A stretch of 64,000 nucleotides of DNA from Rhizomys pruinosus (GCA_009823505.1 VZQC01000399.1:279003-343002); one strand, 5' to 3'. Positions 46,561 to 58,555 are shown, counted from the stretch's first letter. The notes: a model not told the origin generated them from the letters alone. Translations and numbers: made by a program.

Positions 46561-49025
46561 CTAGGAAAAGAAATGACAATCACATCTTCACATGCCAAGT
46601 ATTTTCCTTAAAGGGCCCTCTTAGAACAATGATCTTATGTTACTCTTTGAAAAGAATACTGTGCTTTCAAGAGTCCTGGGTGAGGTACTGTCATATACAG
46701 AATTTTTTCTGTAGTGATTAATTCAAGTGAACCTCCATCCTTTTTCTCTCACTGAGACTTTTGGTTACACTAATCAAAATTCCTTAGGAAGCCAATGCCA
46801 GTCTTGTGGGCTAACAAGCTAGAAACATACTTTTCTATTTGTTTCATTTGATATAAAACGAAATTGTATAGCACATCAACCCAGGTGGTAGAATAGCACT
46901 CACAGTTTCTGCATTTCTTTGCTGACCTTACCTGATGGAGGTGCCTGGACTCCAGCATCTGTTAGAAAGTACAACTGAGGCCATCATCAATGCGGTTTCT
47001 GCTTAGTCCTCTGCCCATGCTGGGCAGCCATCTGACACATAGTGTCTGCTGTACCCATATATGCTTCTGGTTGTTAAAACAAATAGGATCTTTTGTAACT
47101 TGATTCCAGTGTCCAGAAGTCAGGAGAGACTTGTCTTCTTGCTTGGTTTTCATTCCCATATAATACTTCTCTAATAATGACCTAGGCCAGAATTTTTTAC
47201 CTGAGGAATTTAGGTCCAAAGACACAGACTAAAATCCCATTATCTATCTGACCAACCCCTCCCCCTATCTGTGGGTGAGGAATGTAATGAAAAGCAGGTC
47301 CAGAAAAGAAATACCTAGATTCTCAGATAGGATTTCTTCTTTGCTATGGCTGTTCTTCAGAAAAGGCAAATCAAAGTTGCCAGGAAGGAAGTGCCATCAC
47401 TGAGCTTCAGTGTCTGAAGTGTATGGAATCTCACTTGTTAAAATTTGAAAAACCCCACCAAGTATCTTCCTTTGTGTAACAGCAGCCAAGGTACTGGCGC
47501 TTGGCAGAAGAACTTACTGTGTCTGGCTTCAGCAGATTTTAGGTTCATTTTACACATGAATACCAAATTTAAATCTAATATTGATCAATATGCCTTGATA
47601 AAATAAGAATTCTTTCTGCTGTATATTTGTCTACTTAACATAGTCCCTTAGTTATTTAAATTAAATGTCAAGCTAGTCACAGTCTTATTGAGAGTCTAAC
47701 AATTAAATGTAAAGTCATCATAGCTATTTCATCCAACCAAGAGGAGGAGAGAATGTTTGTGTTTGATTTGCACATTCAGTGCTGGTAAAGCAAACACACC
47801 CTCATCTATCTTAATCCAAACTAGCTATGCTACTTGAAATTTCCCTTTCTCTCTGTTACCCTATTTTCTCCATTTTCCATAGTAGTGGTAGTCTAAACAT
47901 TTGTACTGGAACAACTGATATTTACCTTATACCTTTACTGGCCTTGGAACTGTTTCACTGTGTTAGCCAAATCTGCCACTAACTTGATTCTTTAGTGAGG
48001 AGGGTACCTGCATTAAAAAAGAATACTCCAGTCAATTAGTGTTGTATTGATTGATTCCTACTTGTGTGATGTAACTGAAGAAATGGAAGAGGACACTGTA
48101 GCAACTTGGAGAAGTAGCACTCCATTTATCCATTCCTGGTTTAATGTGTCTTAGTGAGTTTGTTGTCTGCTCTTATGTCTGTGTCCAGCTAATAATTGAA
48201 ATAAATGAATAGAGAAATGGAGGTTTCTCTGTATTCCAAAGAAGTTTTGAGTGCATCTTACCTTGAGATGAGACTACCCATCTCATTTTGTAATTTTTTC
48301 AGGCTAAGAAATCACTGACAATATCCACTACAGGTCAGTTCCTGACCGATTTGGTTCTGATGATACCAGACACAGAATGAAAACTTGCTCAATTTGTTGC
48401 ACAATAAGCACAGGATAAAATTTCCTGAAAATCAGAAATCATTTTTTACCCCCCAAAAAAGCTTCAGAGGAGTAGGAAGAGTGTTCATGCCAGGGACAGG
48501 ACTCAGGAAGCTGTGTGATGGCTGTGGATGCCTTCTCCTTATAGACTGTGAATCAGAAGTATGTTGTCCAGAAGAGATTGGACAGGAAACAGACATAATC
48601 TTGTACACACTGAAATGCCAAGTCTCAATGTGAAACAGGGCTTAGCAGCCCCCAGAGTGCCCATAGCCTTATGGGAAACAGTGATCCAAAGCTTTGCATA
48701 TTTGAGGAACTTAAAAAACATAAAATAGTTATCCATAGCTAACCCCCAAAGGAAAGAAGTCTAGAAAGTAACTCCCACGCCATAAGCACCTTACCAGTAG
48801 GACTAGAAGTGGGAGAATCTTGGCTTAGAAAATTAAATATAAATCAAAGTTATCCATGTGTTTGATTTTGTGAGTGTTTGCCTCGTACTGTGAATCCCAA
48901 AATAGTTAATGCTAGTTGATGAAAAAAAGAAAAAGCAATAATGAAGATATTTGAATATAACATATTTCTATAGAAATACCTGCTTTTAGGATTTTTGTCT
49001 GTGTTTATATGTATGCATATTTAAA
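46561..49025. other. No gene seen
   Basis: The longest apparently unique stretch of the window. Short ORFs only, none with a recognisable domain, and no SINE that I can identify. Confidence 0.55.
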
Positions 49026-49029
49026 TTTT

Positions 49030-49282
49030 TTTTTAAATTTTTTTTATTAATTTTATTTATTTCTGTATGTGTATGAATGTACTGTCTGCATGCAAGTCTG
49101 CGCACCCGTGTCGTGCAATGCCGCGGAGGTCAGAAGAGGGTCTCGGATTCCCCTGGAACTGGAGTTCTCCTGGAATTGGAGTTTCAGACGGTTCTCGGCC
49201 GCCATGTGGGTGCTGGGGATCGAACCCGGGTCCTCTGTAAGAACGGTCGGCGCTCTTAACCGCTAGGCCATCTCTCCAGTCC
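49030..49282 (-). mobile_element. B2 SINE, 17-bp-duplication subtype
   Basis: Minus-strand B2 with tandem CTGGAACTGGAGTTCTC / CTGGAATTGGAGTTTC units. The A-rich tail is at the left, the head at the right. Confidence 0.93.
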
Positions 49283-49489
49283 CTGTATGCATATTTAAAT
49301 TTTTATGAATATCACAACCAAAATTCATAGGTCTCTTTATGTCACATGGTGATATCTCAGTGAACAAGATAGGCAGCAATTCTGGTGTTTAGTTTACTTT
49401 TAGTGAATAATCATACACAATACTAATTGCTATGGAAGATAGAAAAGCTAGAAAGGTAGATAGTCAAGATAGGTAGAGGTCTTAGAGTT

Positions 49490-49720
49490 ATTTATTTATT
49501 TATTTATTTTGTGTGTGTGTGTGTGTGTGCGCGCACGTGCGCATGTGTGAGCATATACGTACCATATAGGAGCCCACAGAGGACTGAAGAGGGTATTGGA
49601 TCCACTGTAACTGGAATTACAGGCAGTTGTGATCTGCCATGTGGGTGCTGGGAACTGAACCTGGTTCCTTTGCAAGAGCAGTAAGCGCTCTTAACCACTG
49701 ACAAATCTCTCCAGCCCCTC
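49490..49720 (-). mobile_element. Older B2/B3 SINE with (TG)n
   Basis: TTATTTATTTTG tail, a (TG)n(CG)n microsatellite at 49509-49545, 'GATCTGCCATGTGGGTGC', and a tRNA-like head ending CTCTCCAGCCCC. Confidence 0.85.
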
Positions 49721-49889
49721 TTTACCTTTTTTGACTTGCCAAGTTTTCTATCTTTTATTACTATGATTTAGAAAATGCAGACTTAGCAAATTTAAACTTG
49801 TTTCTAAATCAAGACAACTCTCTCAGTAGATCTATGTAGTATACAGTTGCTCACACATTTTGTTTTTGTTGGTTTATTTTATATTATTA

Positions 49890-50045
49890 TTTTATTTTTG
49901 AGACAGTCTCCCTGAAACACCAGCTGACCTGGAACTTGCTATGTAGACAAGGTTGTTCTTAATCTCCCATAGATCCATCCACCTGCCTCTGTCTCCCTAG
50001 TGCTGGGATTAATTTAAAGACAGATACCACTATACCTGGTGATGT
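49890..50045 (-). mobile_element. Diverged B1 SINE
   Basis: 'TTTTGAGACAGTCTCCCTG', 'CCTGGAACTTGCTATGTAGAC' and 'CCACCTGCCTCTGTCTCC' read as B1 on minus. Confidence 0.85.
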
Positions 50046-50585
50046 GCACGCACATAACTTAATGGACCACAATACAATGGACACCTGAAATAATTTCTTG
50101 ACGGATGTCAAATTACGTTCATTAATGTTATTTAAACAGAATCCATAATTTGCTAACTGGTTGAAGGGAGAAATCAAGCACTAGTGACTGGCCTGGGAAT
50201 ATAAGGAAACTGTGAGATGAGATTCCACAGTTTATTGCCAAGTCAGGCCAGGGCTAAGAGGCCAGGTTCCTACATTCAAAGAGTGTAGGAACAATCTTAG
50301 CAAGATGTAGGAAGATAAAAGTACCTAGGTAGATAAAATTCACTTATTTCTTCTATGTTTATTATTTATATTGAGCAAACTATATTTATCTTTTGTCTCC
50401 TGCTGTCCTCAACACAGGCGGACTTTTGTAGTACAGAGAAGAAGCTGCTTCCTGCTGTTCACTATGCTTGAGGCCAAGAGCTCCAACCTGATACCAAAAT
50501 GCTTTACTCTTTGTTGGGTTCCTGAGGTGGAAGCCATGCATATCTGGCCTTTTGTTTTTAGTTGAATATTTTTTTTTGTAAGTGC
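50046..50585. other. No gene seen
   Basis: Non-coding; short ORFs without domains. Confidence 0.6.
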
Positions 50586-50589
50586 CTTC

Positions 50590-50765
50590 TTTTTTTTATT
50601 TATTTTTGTATGTGTATGAATGTACTGTCTGCATGTAGGTTTGTGCACCTGTGTTGTGCAATGCCCCGGAGGTCAGAAGAAGGTGTCGGATTCCCCTGGA
50701 ACTGGAGTTAAAGACTGTTCTCAGCTGCCATGTGGGTGCTGGGATCGAACCCGGGTCCTCTGCAT
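50590..50765 (-). mobile_element. 5'-truncated B2 SINE
   Basis: Minus-strand B2 lacking most of its tRNA-like head (stops after GGGTCCTCTGCA). TAGTTGAAT occurs on both sides as the probable target duplication. Confidence 0.88.
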
Positions 50766-50824
50766 AGTTGAATTTTTAAATGCATATTTGTGTTAAGCTT
50801 TGGTGTATTTTATATAATTAATCT

Positions 50825-51042
50825 TTTAAAATATTTTTTTATTATTTTTATTTTATGTACCTGTGTGTATTGCCAGAATGTGTGTAAGTGCATCCCTGTC
50901 ATGTAATGCCTTTGGAGGTTAGAAGAGGGGCATCAGATCCCCAGGATCAATAGTTACTGCCATGTGGGTGCTGGGAATCATGCCAGGGTCCTCTGCAAGA
51001 ACTTCCAGTGCTCTTAACTGTTGAGCCATCTTTCCAAGCCTC
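50825..51042 (-). mobile_element. Older B2-type SINE
   Basis: 'GGAGGTTAGAAGAGG', 'CTGCCATGTGGGTGCTGGG', 'CTCTTAACTGTTGAGCCATC' on minus. Confidence 0.85.
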
Positions 51043-51372
51043 ACACAATAAATCTTAATTATTTTGACCCTTCTCTCCCCATCCGAAACCCTCCATGTCA
51101 CCTCCACCAGATTTCATGCATTCTGTCATTTATGTTAAGGCCTATCTGGTCAAGGTTTTGTACACAGTTGTCCCTTAGTGCAAGTTCATCCACTGGAGTC
51201 TAGCCAACCTATCTAGAATTACTCCCTTAAAGATCAACTCATTTCCTCCTTCAGCAGTAATCAGTTTCCAATATTTCCTAGGCTAAGGTAGGGATCTGCT
51301 GTCCATTTCCCCAGTTCTATGCTGGGTTTTTGTCTGATTGAGTCAGTCTCAGTTTTGTGCACTACAATATGT
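51043..51372 (-). mobile_element. Lx-type L1 3' UTR
   Basis: 'ATCCACTGGAGTCTAGCCAACC' block, 'CAGTTTCCAATATTTCC' and 'GGTTTTTGTCTGATTGAG' on minus. Confidence 0.75.
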
Positions 51373-51374
51373 CC

Positions 51375-51520
51375 CTGGGTATGTCCAAGGGCCATTATCA
51401 AGGAGAGTGCTGGAAGATTATAAGAGCTAGTGTTGGTGCATGACCATAAGGAAGCATAGGCTTTCAGACCTCTGGGAACTTGCTCATATAAGCTTACAGC
51501 AATGTTGACATCTAGCTGTT
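51375..51520 (+). mobile_element. Inverted 5' piece of the same Lx L1 3' UTR
   Basis: 'TAAGAGCTAGTGTTGGTGCATG' and 'ATATAAGCTTACAGCAATG' match the adjoining Lx 3' UTR but in the opposite orientation, as expected from twin priming. Confidence 0.55.
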
Positions 51521-51699
51521 TGAACTGTGCAGAAGATTATTGTTTTCTCTTGTCATTGCCTATGCATCAGTGCACAATATCCTCCTATTCCCATCTAACT
51601 CCATGCCCATCACCTGTACACTTCCTCAGCCTTTGTTATAATTATCAGCTATTTTATTTGTGTTGCAAATGACAGGATTTCATTTTTTCCTTAGACTTT

Positions 51700-52500
51700 T
51701 TAATTAAATTTTTGTGTATTTCACACAGAATATTCTAATCGTCTGTATCTTCCCTTCCTCCATCGGTGCCTCCCACGCCGCCCCTTCCCCACTGGAATTC
51801 ATACATTCCATCATCGGTGTCAAGGTCCATCATGTCAAGCTAGTGTCCTCAGATGTCCAATTAATCCACTGGGGTCTAGTCAGCCCATTCAGAGTTCCTC
51901 CTATTAGGAAGATCAACTATTCTTCACCTGGCAGTTATCAGGTGCCAAGAATTCTGGCTAAGATTGTGGTTTTCTGCCTATTTGCATTGTTCTGGGCAAG
52001 GTTTTTGTCTGATTGCGTTTGCATGGGTCTTGTGCATGTTGATACCATTGCTGTAGATTCAGACGACGAAGGTCCTGGGAGCTTGTAGGACTCTGTTTCC
52101 CTATGGTCCTGAATCTCCTTTCTGGCCATTACAGTCTTTCTGCCCCTCTTCCACAATTGTCTATGGGCCCTGGGTGGGTGGAGTTTAATATAGTAGTTGT
52201 GTCCCAGGACCCACACTCTGCAGACTCTTATTTTCTATACTTTGTCCATTTGTGATCTTTTGTTTTCCCAACCCTTTGGTGCATGAGGGAACTTCCTTGA
52301 TGCAAACTGAGAGAATCATTAGTGTTCCCTTTACCCCTCATTCTATGTTCCATGAGCCTTAGGTGTAGAGGTTGCATCTTAGATGAGCTATTTAGGCTTG
52401 GAAAGTTCACAGACAATCTCTATGTATGACCAGTTGTGGTACTCTCTAGTAATATCTCTGTCTGTTAAAAAAGAAGCTTCTTTGATGAGTGGTCACTAGT
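51700..52500 (-). mobile_element. Lx-type L1 3' UTR, longer
   Basis: Starts 'AAATTTTTGTGTATTTCACAC', then 'CCACTGGGGTCTAGTCAGCCC', 'TCTTCACCTGGCAG', 'CCACAATTGTCTATGG', and the upstream part also seen at 12530-12744 ('ATGACCAGTTGTGG'). Confidence 0.75.
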
Positions 52501-52518
52501 ATACTTGTCTGAAAATAT

Positions 52519-52555
52519 AAGGATATATATATATATATTATATATATTATATTAT
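52519..52555. repeat. (TA)n microsatellite
   Basis: Short TATATA tract. Confidence 0.9.
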
Positions 52556-52653
52556 TTTAATTTTTTTTTGGTCTTTTCAAGACAGGGTCTCCCTGTAGCT
52601 GCAGCTGTCCTGGAACTCACTCTGTAGAACAGGCTGGCCTTGAACTCACAAAG
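52556..52653 (-). mobile_element. Truncated B1 SINE
   Basis: B1 head-to-middle on minus ('GACAGGGTCTCCCTG', 'GAACAGGCTGGCCTTGAACTC'), interrupted by the adjoining B2 at its right end. Confidence 0.85.
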
Positions 52654-52663
52654 AGGATCAATA

Positions 52664-52892
52664 TTTTTTAAATTTTTTTAATTTATTTTTTGTGTGTATG
52701 AGTGTACTGTTTGCATGTAGGTTGGTGCACCCGTGCTGTGCAATGCAGTGGAGGTCAGAAGAGGGCGTCAGATTCCCCTGCAACTGGAGTTGAAGACGGT
52801 TCTCAGCCGCCATGTGGGTGCTGGGGATCGAACCCGGGCCCTCTGCAAGAGCAGTCAGCACTCTTAACTGCTAGGCCATCTCTCCAGCTCCA
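52664..52892 (-). mobile_element. B2 SINE, no internal duplication
   Basis: Complete minus-strand B2 flanked by AGGATCAATA at 52654-52663 and 52893-52902. Confidence 0.94.
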
Positions 52893-52902
52893 AGGATCAA
52901 TA

Positions 52903-53280
52903 CTTTGCAAAGAGTAAGAAATTACATTTGTCTAGGGATGTGACAGTCTGGGGGTTTTCTCAAACATCTGTGACTTCTCCATCCAGGTACAGTTCCACAC
53001 ATGAGTTTCCTCCCACTGAGTGGGGCTTTATGTCTGATTAGGTAGCAGTTGATTATCCCCCAGATGAAAGTGCCACTACAGCTTTAATACCATTTGTCAT
53101 GCCATTGATGTAGTTATTAAGCCTTGAAGGATGATAAAAGCAGTGGCAGCCCCAGGGTAGCTGCACTTGCCAAGGCAGGCAAAACAGCAGTGACTTTTTT
53201 TTTTTTTTTTAACTTTTTGTCTTTTTACTAAGATCTCAAGTTTTATACCTGAAGTACAATTTCAGAGGCCTTACTGATTA
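52903..53280. other. No gene seen
   Basis: Non-coding; contains an oligo(T) run near 53197-53211. Confidence 0.55.
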
Positions 53281-53435
53281 TTTATTTCTGGTTATACTTT
53301 CCTTTTGAATGTTTAAGGCCACATAGCCCAGATTAACCAAGGTTTTTCTCTCAAACTAAACATGGAAATATACAAAAATGATGATAATCAAAATAAAAGA
53401 ACTGCTGGAGGCATTATCATTCCAGATCTCAAATG
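53281..53435 (+). mobile_element. Old L1 ORF2 fragment
   Basis: 'ATAAAAGAACTGCTGGAGGC' and 'ATCATTCCAGATCTCAA' are a late part of L1 ORF2. It is out of order with the L1 that follows, so it is a separate insertion. Confidence 0.65.
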
Positions 53436-53763
53436 ATACTGCAGAGAAAAAGATAATACAATGCAACAAGACCTATGGGATACTTTAAAAGCAGTCTTAA
53501 GAAGGAAATTTATAGCCCTAAGTGCCCACATAAAAAAAAGCATAAAGGGAACAAGTAAATGATCTAACACTGCAGGTAAAAACACTTGAGAGAGGATACC
53601 CACAAGACTCATCTTAGCTCAGAGATACATGCACAGTCATGTTTATTGCAGCTCTCTTCACAATAGCAAAGAGCTGGAACCAACCCAAGTGCCCCTCAAC
53701 TGGATAGAGAAAATATGGTACATATACACAATGGAGTTCTATGCAGTGGTAGAGAAAGATGAC

Positions 53764-54005
53764 GGGGCTGGAGAGATGGCCTAGCGGTTAAGAGCGCCGA
53801 CCGCTTTTACAGAGGACCCAGGTTTGATCCCCAGCACCCACATGGCAGACGAGAACTGTCTGAAACTCCAATTCCAGGAGAACTCCAGTTCCAGGGGAGT
53901 CCGACACCCTCTTCTGACCTCCGCGGCATTGCACGACACGGGTGCACAAACTTGCATGCATACAGTACATTCATACACATACAGAAATAAATAAAATTAA
54001 AAAAA
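53764..54005 (+). mobile_element. B2 SINE, 17-bp-duplication subtype
   Basis: Full B2 flanked by AGAAAGATGAC (53753-53763 and 54006-54016), with the tandem CTCCA-TTCCAGG unit. Confidence 0.95.
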
Positions 54006-54061
54006 AGAAAGATGACATCATGAACTTTGCAGGTAAATGGATGGAGCTAGAAGATATCATG

Positions 54062-54330
54062 TGGGGCTGGAGAGATGGCTCAGCAGTTAAGAGCACTGAC
54101 TGCTCTTGCATAGGATCCAGGTTCAATTCCCAGCACCCACTGGTGGCTAAAAACCGTCTTTAAGCCAGGCACGGTGGCACACACTTTTAATCCTAGCACT
54201 TAGGAGTCAGAAGCAGGTGGATCTCTGAGTTCAAGGCCAGCCTGGTTTACAGAGTGAATGCCAGGCCATCTGGGGCTATAGGAAGACCCTGTCTCAAAAA
54301 GAAAAAAAGAGAAAAAAAGAAAAAGTACAA
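54062..54330 (+). mobile_element. Chimeric B2-B1 SINE with one pair of duplications
   Basis: First about 100 bases are a B2 head and upper body (GGGGCTGGAGAGATGGCTCAG to AAAACCGTCTTTA). They join directly to a full B1 (AGCCAGGCACGGTGGCACAC onward) with an A-rich tail. A single 13-bp duplication AGAAGATATCATG (54049-54061 and 54331-54343) flanks the whole, and none lies between the halves, so it inserted as one molecule. Confidence 0.88.
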
Positions 54331-56984
54331 AGAAGATATCATGCTAAGTGAAGTAACACAATCCCAGAAAAACAAACAAAAAATGGTATCCCTCATCTGT
54401 GGATGTTAGCACCAATTACCTAATTGTATGGCAAACTGAGCAACATTAATGTGATCTGAAAACAACTGTACTATTATATTGTGAATCCCTTAAAAATAAA
54501 AAAATAAAAAAAAAACACTTGAGAGACAACAACAAATGAACCCTAAACCCAACAGATAGGAAGAAATAACAAAAATCAGAGCATAAATCAATGAAATAGA
54601 AACAAAGAAAGCAATACATAAAATCGACGAATCCAAAAGCTGGTTCTTTGAAAAGATAAACAAAATAGGCAGACCTCTAGCTCAGTTAACTAAAAGAAAG
54701 AAAAAGCAACTCCAAATCAACAGTATTCGTGATGAAGGGGGAAACATTACAACAGACAAAGAAAAGATCCAGACAACCATAGAAGAATACTTCAAAAACC
54801 TATACTCCACTAAATTGGAAAACCTAAGAGAAATGGATGAATATCTGAAATCCTGGGAACCAACAAAGCTTAACCAAGAAGAGATTGACAGTTTAAACAG
54901 ACCCATAATATTTGAGGAAATAGAAGATGTAATAAAAAAAACCCAACTAAAAAAAGGCTGGGCAGAGTTGGTTTCACAGCAGAATTCTATAAAACATTTA
55001 AATACATCCTAGAACCATTACTACTCAAAGTGTTCAGAAGGTTACAAAGGGAAGTCTCCTAAATTCCTTCTATGAAGCCAGCATCACTCTAATACCAAAA
55101 CCAGACAAAGATACAACCAATAAATAAAGCTATAGACCCATTTCATTAATGAACATAGATGCAAAAACATAGATGCAGGGATGGTTCAACATACAAAAAT
55201 CAATAAATATCATAAAACACATAATGGACTGAAAGACAAAAACCACACAATCATCTCAATTGATGCAGAAAAAGCCTTTGACAAGATCCAGCATACCTTC
55301 CTATTTAAAGTCTTAGAGAGAACTGGAATGAAGGGAACATTCATCAACACGATCAAAGCCATATATAGCAAACCCACTGCCAACATCATCCTAAATGGAG
55401 AAAAAATGGAACCATTTCCCTTAAAGGCAGGAACCTGGCAAGGCTGCCCCTTATTGCCAGTCCTTGTCAACACAGTGCTTGAAACACTTGCTAGGGCAAT
55501 AAGACAAAAGAAGAAAATTAAAGGAGTACTAATCAGAAAAGAAGAAGTTAAGCTATTCCTTTTTGCAGACGATATGATAGTATACCTAAGGGATGCTAAA
55601 AACTCCACCAGAAAACGTCTAGAAATGATGAAGAGTTTCAGTAAAGTGGTGGGATACAAAAATTAACCCAGAAAAATCAGTAGCCTTTCTTTACACTAAT
55701 AATAAAAAGTGAAGAATATAAGAAGACCTTCCCACTCACAATAGATTAAAAAAAATCCTGGGAACAAACCTAACCAAAGATACCAAAGATCTCTACAACC
55801 AAAGTTTTATGCCCCTGAAAAAGGAGATTGAAAGTGACATTAAAAAAGATGGAAAGACCTCCCATGCTCATGGATTGGAAAAATTAATATAGTAAAAATA
55901 TCCATTTAGCCCAAACTGATATACAGATTCAACACAATCCCACTCAAAATCCCTACTCAAAAAACAAAGAATTAAGAAAACAAATGACCTACTCAAAAGA
56001 TAGAGTAAAGAGCTGAACAGAGACTTCACCAGAGAAGAATTAAAGATGGCTGAGAAACATCTTGAAAAGTATTCAACATCATTAGTAATTAAGGAAATGC
56101 AAATTAAAACCACTCTCAGATATCTTCTCACTCTGATACAACTGGCTAAGATCAAGGAAACAAAGGACACCAAATGCTGGAGAGGTTGTGGGAAAAGGGG
56201 AACACTCATCCACTGCTGGTGGGAATGTAAACTTGTACAACCATTATGGAAAGCAGTGTGGAGAACCCTTAAAAGACTCAAAATGAGCCTACCATCTGAG
56301 CCAGTCATACAACTCCTGTGTATATATCCACAAGATTTATCCTATGGCAAAGATACATGCACATCCATGTTTATAGCAGCTCTCTTCACAATAGTGAAGA
56401 GCTGGTATCAGCCCAAATGCCCCTCAGCTGAGGACTGGATGACACAAAGGTAGTACATATGCACAATGAAGTACTAGTCAATGGTAAAGAAAGATGACAT
56501 CATGAACTTTGCAGGCAAATGGATGGAACTCAAAGCCATTATGCTAAGTGAAGTAACATAGTCCCAGAAAAACAAACGGTGAACGGTTTCCCTCATTTGT
56601 GATTGCTAACAGCAAATCCCCAGTTGACAGGCAAGCTGAACAACATTATGGTTATATTTCTCTTTATATGAAGGTAACTATTGTTATAATGTAAATCTCT
56701 TAACAGGCTCTAGAATTGACCCACCACTTACTTAGACTCTGTAATTACTGTATATGGGTGGAAGGTATGTATTCATATTTTAGAGCAATATAAAATTAAT
56801 GGAGGAAAATGTGAATTCCTAAACATAAAAAAGCCTGAGGGAAAGATGGAGGAGACTTATGGCAGAATGCATAATCTGGGGTGGGGTGGGGGAAAGGGAA
56901 AGACGTCTAAATTGAACTGAAAAAATGATGTCTGAAATGCACAAAACATCAATAAAAGTATTATAATAAAAAAAAGAAATTGGC

Positions 56985-57129
56985 CTCATTTGGTGACCAT
57001 GGAAGGGATTATCCCAGTGTGGAGCACAAGGGCAGGACTGATGGGCTTGCCAGCCAAGGTGGAGCCTCCAAACATGACATCTTTCAGCTTAATAAAGAAA
57101 AAAATCATAAGCTGAAGATGCTAAAACAT
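56985..57129 (+). other. Unidentified non-L1 segment between two L1 tails
   Basis: About 120 bp of GC-balanced sequence ending in CTTAATAAAGAAAAAAATC. The polyadenylation-like end suggests the 3' end of a processed transcript, but I do not recognise the source. Confidence 0.3.
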
Positions 57130-57415
57130 ATGATATATATGGCATGCATATATGCATATTTTGGTGTGATACGAATCAGAAGGAATGACAACAAGAACAA
57201 AAAGACTGGGTCAAAGAACTGACTGAAACGGTGAGCTTCTGCTCAAAACAGTAAACTTCTGAATCAAAAATTTTAAAAGAGACTGAGAAAAAGATGAAAA
57301 ACATGTTTGGCAGAATGCATGAGCTCTGGTGGGGTGGGCAGCAAGGAAGGGGCCACAAGTCTAGATTTGATTGGAAATTTTATATGAAATACACAAAGCT
57401 TCAGTAAAAAAAAAC
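57130..57415 (+). mobile_element. L1 3' UTR fragment
   Basis: AACAACAAGAAC-like run, 'GACTGGGTCAAAGAACTGAC', 'GGCAGAATGCATGAGCTC', then CTTCAGTAAAAAAAAAC tail. Confidence 0.85.
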
Positions 57416-57958
57416 GGATTTAGAAAAAGAAGAAATTGGGACAAGAAGATGAGTAGAAAATTCTCTAAAGATGAAACAGAAGTTACAGAAATAGTAAAAA
57501 TAAGTCCAAGATCTATAGTCATTAGGGAAATGCAATTATAACCACTCTGAGATTTTAACTTATCCCACTCAGAATGGCTAAGATCTGAAAACAATCAGCA
57601 AATGGTGGCAAGGATGTGGAGAAAGGGAAAATCTTAATTAATTAATTAACTTTTAGTATTTTGTTTATTTATTTTTATATTATGTGTATGAGTGCTATGC
57701 CTGCTTGTGTGTAAGCACACCCATGGCATGCAGTGTCTGCAGAGGACAGAGAGGGCATCAGATCCCTGAAATTGGAGTTACAGACAGTTGTTAGCTGCCA
57801 TGTGGGTGCTGGGATTCGAAGCTGAGTCTTTGCAAAGACAGCCAGTCCTCTTAACCACTGGGCCATCTCTCCAGCTTCCAAAGCGGAACACTTATCTACT
57901 GCTGGTGGTTGTGCAAACTGTTGAATCCACTATGGAATCTACTGAAGAGATGCCTCAG
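57416..57958 (+). mobile_element. Old L1 ORF2 3' fragment split by a B2
   Basis: 'CATTAGGGAAATGCAATTATA' and 'GGTGGCAAGGATGTGGAGAAAG' are late ORF2. It continues after the B2 as 'GGAACACTTATCTACTGCTGG'. Confidence 0.8.
57640..57878 (-). mobile_element. Older B2-type SINE
   Basis: Minus-strand SINE with TTTATTTATTTTTATATTATG tail and a tRNA-like head ending GCCATCTCTCCAGC at the right. Confidence 0.88.

Positions 57959-57959
<1 letters not shown>

Positions 57960-58002
<43 letters not shown>
57960..58002. repeat. (GATA)n microsatellite
   Basis: About 10 tandem GATA units. Confidence 0.98.
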
Positions 58003-58003
<1 letters not shown>

Positions 58004-58555
58004 TAATGTTCAATAGTGTTCAAGTATAAAAATTTGGGGCTGTTAGAATGGGCAGCATAGGACAAGATCTAAATATGATCAAAATAAACATTGTATGTTT
58101 CCATGTATAATCAAGCAGACTTCAGTTAATAACACACAACATTTTCTAATTTAAGTTGGTTTTGGCAGTAATGGTTGGCATAACATGGAGTGCATCACGT
58201 GCTCAGACAGCATATGGAGGGTGCTCCAAACCCAGCCTGTCACGGGATTGTGTGAGCAGCACAAGGAAGCCCTGCCAGGAACACCTCAGATCATTCTACA
58301 TGTAATTTCAAATTAATTATTGGATATGGAATGTTTGTGAAACTTTTATTTACTCCAATTTTTTGCAACCTCAAAAATTCAGTTATAGTCACAACTGATG
58401 TAAGCAGCTATGGTATGCAGTACCATCACTACCCATTAAGAGTTATGATTGATTGTTAAAGGCAACATACTGTTGCCATGGGGATACCTGTGCCAAGTCT
58501 TGTAAGCATCTTCTGATATTTTATAAGATGTTAGACTTTTGATATGTTGTAAAAT
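58003..58555. other. No gene seen
   Basis: Non-coding sequence without a recognised repeat. Confidence 0.55.

Larger units (their letters stand above)
53593..54510 (+). mobile_element. Short L1 3' end nested in the L1
   Basis: ORF2 end and 3' UTR ('TAGCACCAATTACCTAATTG'), A-rich tail, flanked by 15-bp duplications AAAAACACTTGAGAG at 53578-53592 and 54511-54525. It hosts two SINE insertions. Confidence 0.93.
53440..56965 (+). mobile_element. 5'-truncated L1 ORF2 and 3' UTR, interrupted
   Basis: Plus-strand L1 from mid ORF2. It passes the '[14 protein letters not shown]' and '[18 protein letters not shown]' reverse-transcriptase motifs (about 55250-55620), the 'CWRGCGKRGTLIHCWWEC' Cys motif (56176-56232), and a 3' UTR with 'GGCAGAATGCATAATCTGG' and oligo(A) near 56965. 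There are several stops and frameshifts. A shorter L1 (53593-54510) is inserted into it. Confidence 0.92.

Noticed and set aside
46561..49025. A gene in the longest unique stretch
   Set aside because: Only ORFs below 90 codons on both strands, with no recognisable domain or supported splice structure. I cannot exclude exons of a long gene.
56980..57222. 80-codon ORF on plus
   Set aside because: It runs from the unidentified segment into an L1 3' UTR, so it cannot be one real coding unit.
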